This document shows positions 1 through 7,984 of a DNA stretch of 38,557 bases, piece by piece (positions within the stretch are counted from its first letter, which is position 1; the number at the start of each line of letters is the position of its first letter). This DNA is from a virus. The notes under the pieces were generated by a model. That model searched no databases. It was given only the letters and a program-made list of their open reading frames with translations, and was not told where the DNA came from. The stretch is from IMG/VR virus record IMGVR_UViG_3300004369_000048, positions 1 through 38,557 of that record; one strand, given 5' to 3'. Made by a program: the position numbers and the translations under genes.

Positions 1-1488
1 GCCCTTCTTGAAAAATTTGTCAAATAACTCGTCTTCGGAATCGCCTGCTTCAAGCAAATCCTTTAGCCGCTCTCTAGTTTCTAGTTCTGTTCCTATGTAA
101 TGAGATGCATGCGTTAGTTCATGCTCTAAGATTGATCTGTGCGCAAATTTAATTGCGTCCTCATATATCTCTCGCCTTTCATCTTCGCTCTTGTCACCCT
201 CGTTGATTTCATTCATAATTGTGTTAAAAACACGTGTTGAATAGTTGACCAACTTAATATCTCTTCGTGGATCGGGGGCAAACTGCGTTTCTTCGGCTTC
301 GCGATAGGAGATGCTAATCGTCGAAGGCTCATCTTCGACAAGGGCCCACTTGGAGTTCCTTCGTTGAACCCTGGCTCCAGGCTTGAAGGAGGCCCACGCA
401 CCAGGGCCTTTCGTGTCATCTAGTTTAGAAAAATCTCCGTACGTGGCGCCTTCTTGGTCCCATTGGAGTTTGTCGCCTCGTAGCAACCTGGTCTTCCTGG
501 AAGCAATATTCCAGTTGTAATTCTTGAACCTAGGATCAAGCAAAACATTGCTCAGTAGAGCGTAGGCGACTTGCAAAGAGTTGTCGTCAAGTTCATCATT
601 GGGGCTGAGGGCAGGATCCAAAAAATCAGCATAAGAATCGCCTTTAGCAAAACTGGGAAGTGCTTTCATGAAAGCCTGCGCAACGTCTGCACGCGTCTTC
701 AGTGGCTTTCCGTCATTGAAAGCGTCATCAACTGATTTATCTAGGCGTGCGTATGCCGTTTGTATAGATGTCGGCGTGCCGTCAAGATGTTTAGCGAGAC
801 TCGCTGGCTGCCATCGTCTTGAGATGCGAGCAGTGCTCCAAGGTTTGTCGGACTTCTTGGGGAAGTCTGTTGCGTCTCGGCCAGGAAAATTAGGTCGGGT
901 TGTTCTAGAAGAGAACCCATCTCTAGCATTGGCCAGGTTTCGTGCCTGTCTAGTTGCGCGTCGAGCGAACTGAGTTCCTTCTTGCACAAATCCATCTCCA
1001 TCAGCATCTTCGGCATTTGGATCGAATCTGGCGTTACGAACAAAACCTCGGATAGCCCCAGTTGCGTTGCGCCTAGTACGAGAAGCAATTCTTCGGCCGA
1101 TTGCTTTTTCAAATTGGCCCGAACTCAGAGAGGAAACGAAGTCCAGAATGTCATCGGCTTTAGCCTGCATTTCATTCGCCTTTTGGCTCGGAAACGCTGT
1201 TATCACCGGAACGCCATACAACATGTCGTCTTCAATATCCTGGACTTTTTCAATAAATATTTTAGTCCAGCGTTCATTAAGGTCGCTTTTTATCCCGTTC
1301 CATAGAAAGTCATGAAATTTGCTTGACATCACGGGCGATACTGAAGGCAGTGACATCACAGTTGGCCAAAAGTCAACAAACTTCGGATCAGAACCCGGAG
1401 TCAAGATCGCTCCATCTTTTTGATCCTGCGGTTCAGCCAAGTAGTAAATTCTGCTGGATCCGTTATTTGCGACGTGGATGGCTCTCAT
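1..1488 (-). CDS. Putative virion metallopeptidase, HExxH type (C-terminus beyond window)
   Basis: This reading frame opens at ATG 1488 and stays open to the left edge (496 codons seen), so the gene is partial. Its start overlaps the stop of the upstream 1,599-aa gene as ATGA, which implies coupled translation. Residues 155-172 hold RFDPNA, then a DxDxDG calcium-loop-like stretch and VQEGT, nearly matching residues 635-652 of the protease fusion. A GFSSR motif follows at residue 191. HELTH at residues 456-460 is a clear HExxH zinc-binding site, in the context HELTHASHYIG, which resembles HEMFHSAQYEG of the neighbouring protein. The third zinc ligand would lie outside the window. Role inferred: a head-associated or injected peptidase. 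It could also be an inactive structural relative. The fold family is not identified beyond zincin-like. Confidence 0.75.
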   Translation of the reverse strand, partial: MRAIHVANNGSSRIYYLAEPQDQKDGAILTPGSDPKFVDFWPTVMSLPSVSPVMSSKFHDFLWNGIKSDLNERWTKIFIEKVQDIEDDMLYGVPVITAFPSQKANEMQAKADDILDFVSSLSSGQFEKAIGRRIASRTRRNATGAIRGFVRNARFDPNAEDADGDGFVQEGTQFARRATRQARNLANARDGFSSRTTRPNFPGRDATDFPKKSDKPWSTARISRRWQPASLAKHLDGTPTSIQTAYARLDKSVDDAFNDGKPLKTRADVAQAFMKALPSFAKGDSYADFLDPALSPNDELDDNSLQVAYALLSNVLLDPRFKNYNWNIASRKTRLLRGDKLQWDQEGATYGDFSKLDDTKGPGAWASFKPGARVQRRNSKWALVEDEPSTISISYREAEETQFAPDPRRDIKLVNYSTRVFNTIMNEINEGDKSEDERREIYEDAIKFAHRSILEHELTHASHYIGTELETRERLKDLLEAGDSEDELFDKFFKKG

Positions 1489-4400
1489 GCAACACTCCCA
1501 CCCTTGGGCTGCTTGGTTTGAGGACGAATTTTTCTTTTGATCTGCGATGCATTCTTTGCGATTTGGGAGGAAACCAATTGGCGCAAAACTTCCACTGCAT
1601 CGCCCGAGCGGACCTTATAGCCATGCGGCAAAGAGGTAAAAGTATCTGGATCTAGAATATCAATACCCCACCTATTTGGGAAGATACTTTGGACCCCAAG
1701 TTTTTCTAGTCTAATTCTCTCGGCTTCAGCAGCCTTGGCCATTCTTAGGTATGGCATTACGTTAATAATTTCATCAAAATCCGTATTTGTATTGTCGCTC
1801 ATGTAGGAAAAGAATCTGTCGATCTCCTCCGGGGACAATCCGGCTTTTCGTAAAGCGCTCGTTACGGAGACGTTACTCTTGCCCAAATCTTCATCCGAGA
1901 TGAACGCAGGCCTCTTTTTGGCTAGTTCATCCAGATCGACCCTCACATGCTCAATGTCAGACACATCGAAGCCGCCGTGCACAAATCCGTCGTAACGTCC
2001 TCGTCCTTCCAGGACGCGACTCATATCTCCCTTTAGTCCGCCAGCAATTAGGTCGTCAATCAGTTTATTGGATTGTTCTGAATCATTATCACGTATTGCG
2101 TTGAGGAAGTTGTTGGGATCGTTGCTGGTCATCAGAGCAGGCCTGCGCTCGCCAGAGGGTCCGGTTTGTCGACTGATGGATGATCGACGCGACACATCCT
2201 TTTTTAAGACAATTTGGTTATTGCCGGGGACGAATGATCCTGATGCCTCGCTCTGCATCTTGGAGGATGACAAGAATTCCTCATTCCTCAAGGAAAAGCC
2301 AAGACCCGGTTCAGCCGCTTCAGCAAAGCCAGCACTTCGCGCCTTCTCGTGATCCCGGTGAACATAAATGCCAGTGACCGGCCGAAGATTGTCGGGCATG
2401 TCATCCGGGTAATTCATCAACGAATCAACACGTTGTTTGAGAAATGCTTGGGCTGGAGTGGCTGTGGATTCAGAATGACGCAGCCCTCCTTCCAGGAGAA
2501 CATTGTCGACGCCATCCAGATCCATCGGAAACCGGATGCGCCGGTCAAAGCCATCAATGAAACTAAGTGCACTGTTGTCGATCATTTGTCTGACTTGGTC
2601 TGGAGTGTTTGTCGATACGAAAGTTTGAGTCTCTGGGGAAACGGCGGAGACGCGCTGGAAGAATGCCTCAATGTCTTTGAGTATTGGGTCGGGGGTGTCT
2701 ACTGGTGTTCGCTCACCCGCCCCAAATGGGTTAAACCCAATCTTGCCCAACTCCCCCTCAACGGCCCGGCGCTTAATTTCGCTGAATACCGAACTACTCA
2801 GGTCTTCACTTCTGTTCGACTGGCGGCTAGAAAATCCCTCACGTCCCCTTGGGGAACTAGCAGAACCCATCTTGGCCGCACGCAAAAGTCTGTTCCGCTC
2901 ACTAATTTCACCGGCAGATTCAGTCGGTGGCAAACGCTTAACTTTGGAACTAAGTCCCTGGGAGACTTCTTTTAGACTCATTTGTTTCGTCGGAATAGCC
3001 ACCAGAGTTCCGTCGTCGTCAACAGAAATAATTGTCAATTCTCCAGGCGGAATAATGAAGGATTCGTCAAATTCATTTTCTGCATTTTTTCGAAGAACCC
3101 CCCGCCCACCTTTGGGTACTACAATCCGAATTGAACGGCCCTGATTGTCAGGAATACTGAGGCTTGCGTCTTCGTTTTCTGGCCCAGTGATTCTGCCATG
3201 AATCATTGATTCATGAGAGATGACCGAGCCTACGGAGATGTCTGTGGCGCCGTCGATCGAGGCTCTTACCGTGGTTTCCCTATCGACTGGAATCTCATCG
3301 ATATCCTTCATGATGGGCATGACAAACTTGACAAATTCATCAGAGGGCGACATGTCATCTGATGATTCGATTGCCTCACCTTGTCCCATGGCGCGCCGAG
3401 TTGCAGCATTTTTTATGGCTTCATCAAGGCGGGCAGATTTTTGCAGCGATGAAGCGCGTCCTCTGAGGCTTCGTTGCTCATCCAGTCCGCGAACTCGGCC
3501 AGGCTTATACCGAGGGATCAATGGCTCCAACATCAAGCCATACGCAGGGGAACCTGACTGCCGCCATGCGCGCATTTCGTTTTTGGCTAAGTCCCAATCG
3601 GCACGTTTTGCTTTTACGACGCCCCTCTTGCCCCATGACTTTTTGCTATATAGGAAAAGAGCGGACTTCGTTAGGTCGTCTATCCCCTTGATGTCGATGC
3701 CTTCTTGGGAGAGTGTTGTCATCCGGTAGAAGCCGGGAGAAGTTTCTTCTCCCGCCCTTCGCGCAGCAAGTGCTGCATCAGGGGATAGCCGCTCGCGTCT
3801 ATTGTTCTCATTAAGAATTTGTTGCATGCCCCTAAGGGCGAAATACAGACGAGCAATCTCGTCTTCGTCGAGGCCCTCCCCACCTTCTTTCAACTTATCC
3901 AGAAGTTCTTGAGAATATTTCTCCAACTGCTCGTAGCGGCTGTTAAGTTCTCCGCCTTTTATGTAGCGGTAAGATATGTCCTCAAACCCAAATTCATCGT
4001 TCACGTGGGAACGAACCTGCTGCGCAAACGTGGAGTTGCTTAAATTATTCCTGAGAATCTCTTGAATGAGAGCATCAGATCGACCAGTTGGGGTTTGGGC
4101 AGGTAGCAATTCGCCCGTTTCTCTATCCAGGACAACGCTTACTGACTGGGGGACGAGAAGATCGACGGTTTCGTCTACGTCGGGATCAGGCGGATCGATG
4201 GTGGAGGACGGCGACCCAGGCCCGGTGGGAGTAGACGGCGCCATTGGCGGGCTGGGTGTCCCAGGTTCCCAGTCGGCAGGTCCACCAACGTCCTCTATCC
4301 ACTTTGTTGCGTTTTCAACTTCAGGGCCCTTAAGAATGCCCATCTTCTGCAAAGCGTACATCTCGGCCGTTGCTTCGAGAACCATTCGTGGGGCATGGGT

Positions 4401-6284
4401 GTCATCTTGGAATGAACCAGCGAAATAGTCATCGATCATTGATTGGTAATACCCACCAGCGAGGAGGTGAAGCATTGAGCCTTCTAGATCATTGACGCCA
4501 TATGGAGGGATTCTGTCGTTATTGGCCAAGTGGGGCGAAAGCAGAGCAAAGTTCGCCGCTCGCGCCATTTGCGCCCCAGTTACCTCTTCTGCCGGCCCAA
4601 CAACTTCCACCATGTTGCCAGCGCCATCTACGTAGTAGACAGGTTCGCCCGCATCCAACTTGTCGATAACTAATTTCTTGACCCCCTCGTACTGTGCCGA
4701 GTGGAACATTTCGTGGAATGTAATTTGAGCAGCCCGCGCCTCAATGGACCCGTACAACGCTTCTGTCATATCTGAGCCATACGCCTTTTGATAGGCGATC
4801 ATCCAGGCTTCGGTTCGCGACTGATCCTGCATCCAAGACCTAAGGGCATCCATTCTTTCTGCTTCAGTAGCATCACTGTCTGCCGATATCTCGGTGAACT
4901 TGCCCTTTTTCACTACGTATGTAGGCTGGCCATCTTTATCAAAAAGATATTGCTTAAGAACATGTGCCTGGAAATTAATTTTGACTACAGCACGGCCAGT
5001 GGCGGCGTCAATTGTAGTGAACCCAAATTCATTAAGAGCCCTTGGGTCTTTGGGGTCATGGATGAGGTTTTCGATTTTGGATGTGGTCTTGGCAAATTCA
5101 GGATTTTCTTCGAACGACTGAAGCATCGCTGAAAGAACTCCACGCATGGTTGCCGTATGTTCTCGCTCAAGTTTGTCAAAAATATCTCCGAGAAATTGAT
5201 CGCCCCTATCAACTGCGTCGATGACCGCTGCGATGCCATCGTCGTCTGGGCTAAATAGACCAGCAAAACTTTCGCGTAGACGTTCTCTGTAGATGGCAAG
5301 ATTTTCTTTAGCACTTAGGTCATCGTCCCATTCAAATTTTTCGCCCCATAGGTCCGTCAGTAGACCCTTCCACTCAATGTCCCATTCACCATTCTTGGAG
5401 AGGACGTCGATAATCTCAAATAGGTCCTCGTTCATTTCGGTGGACATCGATGTGCCGAGACGCCCCTTTAGGCTATTGATTGCCTTGTCTCGCGCCTCCA
5501 TCGCCTGCTGGAGATCCTCCTCTGTGCCTCCGACACTGTCCGTAAGCCCCCTAAGGCGAGCAAGTTTTTCTTTACTGACCGGTTCTACGTAATCAAAATT
5601 GCGGCGGAACAGACGCCCAATGTCGTGGATAGCCTCACGCAGAAATCCAATTGGCTCAAAGCAGTTAGTACCAAACTCGTCAGTAAATTGGTTGGCTGCT
5701 GGGGTGCCGGGAGGGCACCTAAATTTGCCAAGATCATCAACAATCAGACCAGCCCCTCGCGCTGCTCGTCCGCCTACGGAACCACCTGGCAACATTTGGC
5801 TAAGGCGTCGACCTAGCCCCTTTTCATCTTGGTCCTCGCCGGTGATTGGTCCCCCAGTTCTGGGGTCCATATCATGCCAAGTTACCTTTATCTTGGGACG
5901 GCTTTTCAGCCGTTCGTGCATTTCACGCTTATACCTGCGTAATTCTTCTTCCGTAGGTTCTGGCTCAGGTGTGACCCAACCGTAATTAGGTTGACTTCCT
6001 GGCCGGGTCATTTCACTGTGAGAAATCCAGTTCTTAAAAAATTGCCCAGGCTTCTTCTTCGCGGTTGGAGACCAACGTATTTCTGGTTCCCGTTTCTTCA
6101 GTCCTCCAGAAGATTCTTTTTCGGATCCTTGGTTCTGATTGGGGAACAACGCCTTAGCGGAGAAATCTGCATTGAGCGTACGTTGCTTGGAGATAACCCG
6201 AAGCGAGCGCGTAAAGTCATGTGCTGCAGCACGGATGTCGCGGCGATTTGAACCCTGGCGCCGCAAATGCAGTTCATCTGCCAT
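1485..6284 (-). CDS. Multidomain virion protein: zincin peptidase plus degenerate ART-like domain
   Basis: This is a 1,599-aa protein; GAGAGAGG upstream supports the ATG at 6284. A charged N-terminal part precedes a CPPGTP segment with C190 and C208. HEMFH at residues 524-528 is an HExxH zinc site. LEATAEMY about 110 residues later (E637) is a plausible third ligand, as in gluzincins. A Pro/Ser/Thr-rich linker lies near 665-700. Residues about 1000-1090 resemble the ADP-ribosyltransferase fold: R1007 in a TVRAS strand, a VPKG strand and an IIPPG loop. The usual STS and ExE motifs are replaced by ESM and DES, so activity is doubtful. GLSS (1110) and GFSS (1150) motifs follow. The C-terminal 450 residues are unrecognised. 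Its place among head genes suggests a capsid-internal or ejected protein; a host-directed effector role is inference. Confidence 0.75.
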   Translation of the reverse strand: MADELHLRRQGSNRRDIRAAAHDFTRSLRVISKQRTLNADFSAKALFPNQNQGSEKESSGGLKKREPEIRWSPTAKKKPGQFFKNWISHSEMTRPGSQPNYGWVTPEPEPTEEELRRYKREMHERLKSRPKIKVTWHDMDPRTGGPITGEDQDEKGLGRRLSQMLPGGSVGGRAARGAGLIVDDLGKFRCPPGTPAANQFTDEFGTNCFEPIGFLREAIHDIGRLFRRNFDYVEPVSKEKLARLRGLTDSVGGTEEDLQQAMEARDKAINSLKGRLGTSMSTEMNEDLFEIIDVLSKNGEWDIEWKGLLTDLWGEKFEWDDDLSAKENLAIYRERLRESFAGLFSPDDDGIAAVIDAVDRGDQFLGDIFDKLEREHTATMRGVLSAMLQSFEENPEFAKTTSKIENLIHDPKDPRALNEFGFTTIDAATGRAVVKINFQAHVLKQYLFDKDGQPTYVVKKGKFTEISADSDATEAERMDALRSWMQDQSRTEAWMIAYQKAYGSDMTEALYGSIEARAAQITFHEMFHSAQYEGVKKLVIDKLDAGEPVYYVDGAGNMVEVVGPAEEVTGAQMARAANFALLSPHLANNDRIPPYGVNDLEGSMLHLLAGGYYQSMIDDYFAGSFQDDTHAPRMVLEATAEMYALQKMGILKGPEVENATKWIEDVGGPADWEPGTPSPPMAPSTPTGPGSPSSTIDPPDPDVDETVDLLVPQSVSVVLDRETGELLPAQTPTGRSDALIQEILRNNLSNSTFAQQVRSHVNDEFGFEDISYRYIKGGELNSRYEQLEKYSQELLDKLKEGGEGLDEDEIARLYFALRGMQQILNENNRRERLSPDAALAARRAGEETSPGFYRMTTLSQEGIDIKGIDDLTKSALFLYSKKSWGKRGVVKAKRADWDLAKNEMRAWRQSGSPAYGLMLEPLIPRYKPGRVRGLDEQRSLRGRASSLQKSARLDEAIKNAATRRAMGQGEAIESSDDMSPSDEFVKFVMPIMKDIDEIPVDRETTVRASIDGATDISVGSVISHESMIHGRITGPENEDASLSIPDNQGRSIRIVVPKGGRGVLRKNAENEFDESFIIPPGELTIISVDDDGTLVAIPTKQMSLKEVSQGLSSKVKRLPPTESAGEISERNRLLRAAKMGSASSPRGREGFSSRQSNRSEDLSSSVFSEIKRRAVEGELGKIGFNPFGAGERTPVDTPDPILKDIEAFFQRVSAVSPETQTFVSTNTPDQVRQMIDNSALSFIDGFDRRIRFPMDLDGVDNVLLEGGLRHSESTATPAQAFLKQRVDSLMNYPDDMPDNLRPVTGIYVHRDHEKARSAGFAEAAEPGLGFSLRNEEFLSSSKMQSEASGSFVPGNNQIVLKKDVSRRSSISRQTGPSGERRPALMTSNDPNNFLNAIRDNDSEQSNKLIDDLIAGGLKGDMSRVLEGRGRYDGFVHGGFDVSDIEHVRVDLDELAKKRPAFISDEDLGKSNVSVTSALRKAGLSPEEIDRFFSYMSDNTNTDFDEIINVMPYLRMAKAAEAERIRLEKLGVQSIFPNRWGIDILDPDTFTSLPHGYKVRSGDAVEVLRQLVSSQIAKNASQIKRKIRPQTKQPKGGSVA

Positions 6285-6310
6285 TTGGGCCTCTCTCTGT
6301 TAAGGGCAGT

Positions 6311-7972
6311 TTAGTTGTCGAGTTCGTCGGCTAGCAGTTCGAATTCTGCCAGTGACTGTAGGAACTCTCCGTCTTCCAGAGACTTTTCTCCGCTGCCCCA
6401 GTTTTCTGGAATCATGTCTTCTGCGTTGAGTTCTCGCGCACGCTTCATGATGTGAGCCTTGGCCTTGTCCTTGTCCTTCGCTCGACCGAAAGCCATGATT
6501 GCATTGCTGAGATCGGAACGGTTGGCAATCGGGAAGGAGCCGTCAGGAAGGGCATTGCCTTGCTTGGCCATTTCTTCGCGCTGGTCATCACTGAACGCAC
6601 GCTTCAGAGCGATTTCTGCAGCCTCAGCCTCGATATCGGCTGCTTCATCCATATCGTAGGATTCGCGTCCAATCTCTACGCCATCGAGAGAGACGTATAC
6701 GTCGTAACTCTTGCCGTCAACGCCATCAATTTCAACTGCATAACAGTCGAAACCATCAAGAATGTCGGGCTCAACTCCACGAAGTTCGCCGGGGATGCTC
6801 TTGAGAGCGATATCGGCGGCTTCGGCAAAATCGATGAACGAAGGAATGTCTGCATCGAGGGACTTTTCCTGAAGCACTTCGGAATCGAGAACAATCATTC
6901 CCTTGACTTCGCCAGTCGTGCCCTGGATGTAGACCTCCATGACTTTTTCGTTCTTGCCGAGGATGTCGACAACGTACATGTCGGCTACGTCGCTGTAGCC
7001 AGAGTCAATGACCTGGCCCTTAAATGAAGCCTCAGCGAGGCCTTCAACCTCAAGCAGACCGAACGGGATCCCCTCACCTTTCGTGCAACCGCCCATGCAG
7101 TCATCGCACGTCGGCGTTGAGCCCGGGTAAACCTTGCGGTCAAGTGAGCAGAGGTAGCCAGTTGCGGCGAGTTCTTCAGACTTGACATTGAGAGCGCTAA
7201 GACGGCTTGAGCGGTAGGAGAGGAGGCTCTTTTCGCCCATCTCGTCCTCGTCTTCCTCGTCCTCTTCCTCGTCCTCTTCCTCTTCGTTCTCAGCCTCAGC
7301 CTCAGCCTCGTCTTCAGCGCCCTCGGCCTGAGGGGCCTTCGGAGTTTCGGCATCCTCGCCGTCACCCTCCTGGTCCTCTTCCTCCTCGCCGTCCTCGTCT
7401 TCAGCCTTCATCATCATGGGCTTCTTCTTGCCCCAGCCCTTGGACTCCTCTTCGTCCTCCGCTGCTTCTTCGTCGTCTTCTTCCATCATTTCGGCGTCAG
7501 CCTTGACCTTCATGGGCTTCTTCTTGGAAAAATCTTCCTCTTCGTCTAGCATTTCGCCGTCCTCTTCGGTGAGGTCGTCCTCGGTTCCCATTTCCTTCGA
7601 GGCGGTTTCCTCTTCCTCGTCCACTTCCTCGTCATCGACGGGGACCATCTTCATGGCAACAGCCATAGCGCCGCACTTGCCACAGACCTTAGACCCAGGG
7701 GTGAAGCCGCACTCGGCGACGTCATATCCCTTTGCGCAATTCAACAATTTGCCATCTGCGTCAATCTTGACAACAGCCTTCTCGTCATATGCCATGGTTC
7801 TTGGCTCCTTGTAATGAATTGATTTGCTCAAGCACCCACTCGGAGAGGGGCACCCTTCGCATGGCATACTAGCCTTATCGCCAGTGACCATACAGTAATA
7901 CTTGTCGTCTTTTTCTCGTGGACCTGCTTGCCTATTGTAACCTATCTGCGGCTTGTTTTGTTGAAAAGTCAT
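6311..7972 (-). CDS. Acidic cysteine-rich head protein with PepSY-like and DUF6582-like domains
   Basis: This is a 553-aa protein starting 12 bp after the protease fusion stop. Three cysteine clusters look like metal knuckles: C27/C38/C41/C47, C79/C88/C97/C100 and C275/C289/C292/C296. The first and third share the pattern YxC...CxxC...C, suggesting a duplication. Residues about 113-246 are a Glu/Asp-rich low-complexity tract. Residues 315-365 and 380-440 look like two PepSY-type domains, the second containing ALKSIPGEL and then a beta-rich part. Residues 472-525 (LPDGSFPI ... HIMKRA) match my memory of DUF6582, often seen in phage head proteins. EKSL occurs at 247, 369 and 529. The acidic tract and position after the protease fit a scaffold-like or internal head protein. 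It does not look like an HK97-fold major capsid protein. Function is inferred from context. Confidence 0.7.
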   Translation of the reverse strand: MTFQQNKPQIGYNRQAGPREKDDKYYCMVTGDKASMPCEGCPSPSGCLSKSIHYKEPRTMAYDEKAVVKIDADGKLLNCAKGYDVAECGFTPGSKVCGKCGAMAVAMKMVPVDDEEVDEEEETASKEMGTEDDLTEEDGEMLDEEEDFSKKKPMKVKADAEMMEEDDEEAAEDEEESKGWGKKKPMMMKAEDEDGEEEEDQEGDGEDAETPKAPQAEGAEDEAEAEAENEEEEDEEEDEEDEDEMGEKSLLSYRSSRLSALNVKSEELAATGYLCSLDRKVYPGSTPTCDDCMGGCTKGEGIPFGLLEVEGLAEASFKGQVIDSGYSDVADMYVVDILGKNEKVMEVYIQGTTGEVKGMIVLDSEVLQEKSLDADIPSFIDFAEAADIALKSIPGELRGVEPDILDGFDCYAVEIDGVDGKSYDVYVSLDGVEIGRESYDMDEAADIEAEAAEIALKRAFSDDQREEMAKQGNALPDGSFPIANRSDLSNAIMAFGRAKDKDKAKAHIMKRARELNAEDMIPENWGSGEKSLEDGEFLQSLAEFELLADELDN

Positions 7973-7984
7973 GGCAACTCTTGC

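Noticed and set aside
2349-2975. 208-codon open frame on the plus strand within the 1,599-aa gene
   Set aside because: It is a shadow of the minus-strand gene, with no ribosome-binding site or domain pattern, and it would be isolated on the wrong strand.
7207-7814. Pro/Arg- and Ser-rich plus-strand frames
   Set aside because: They are complements of the Glu/Asp-rich tract of the minus-strand acidic protein; the composition explains the open frames.
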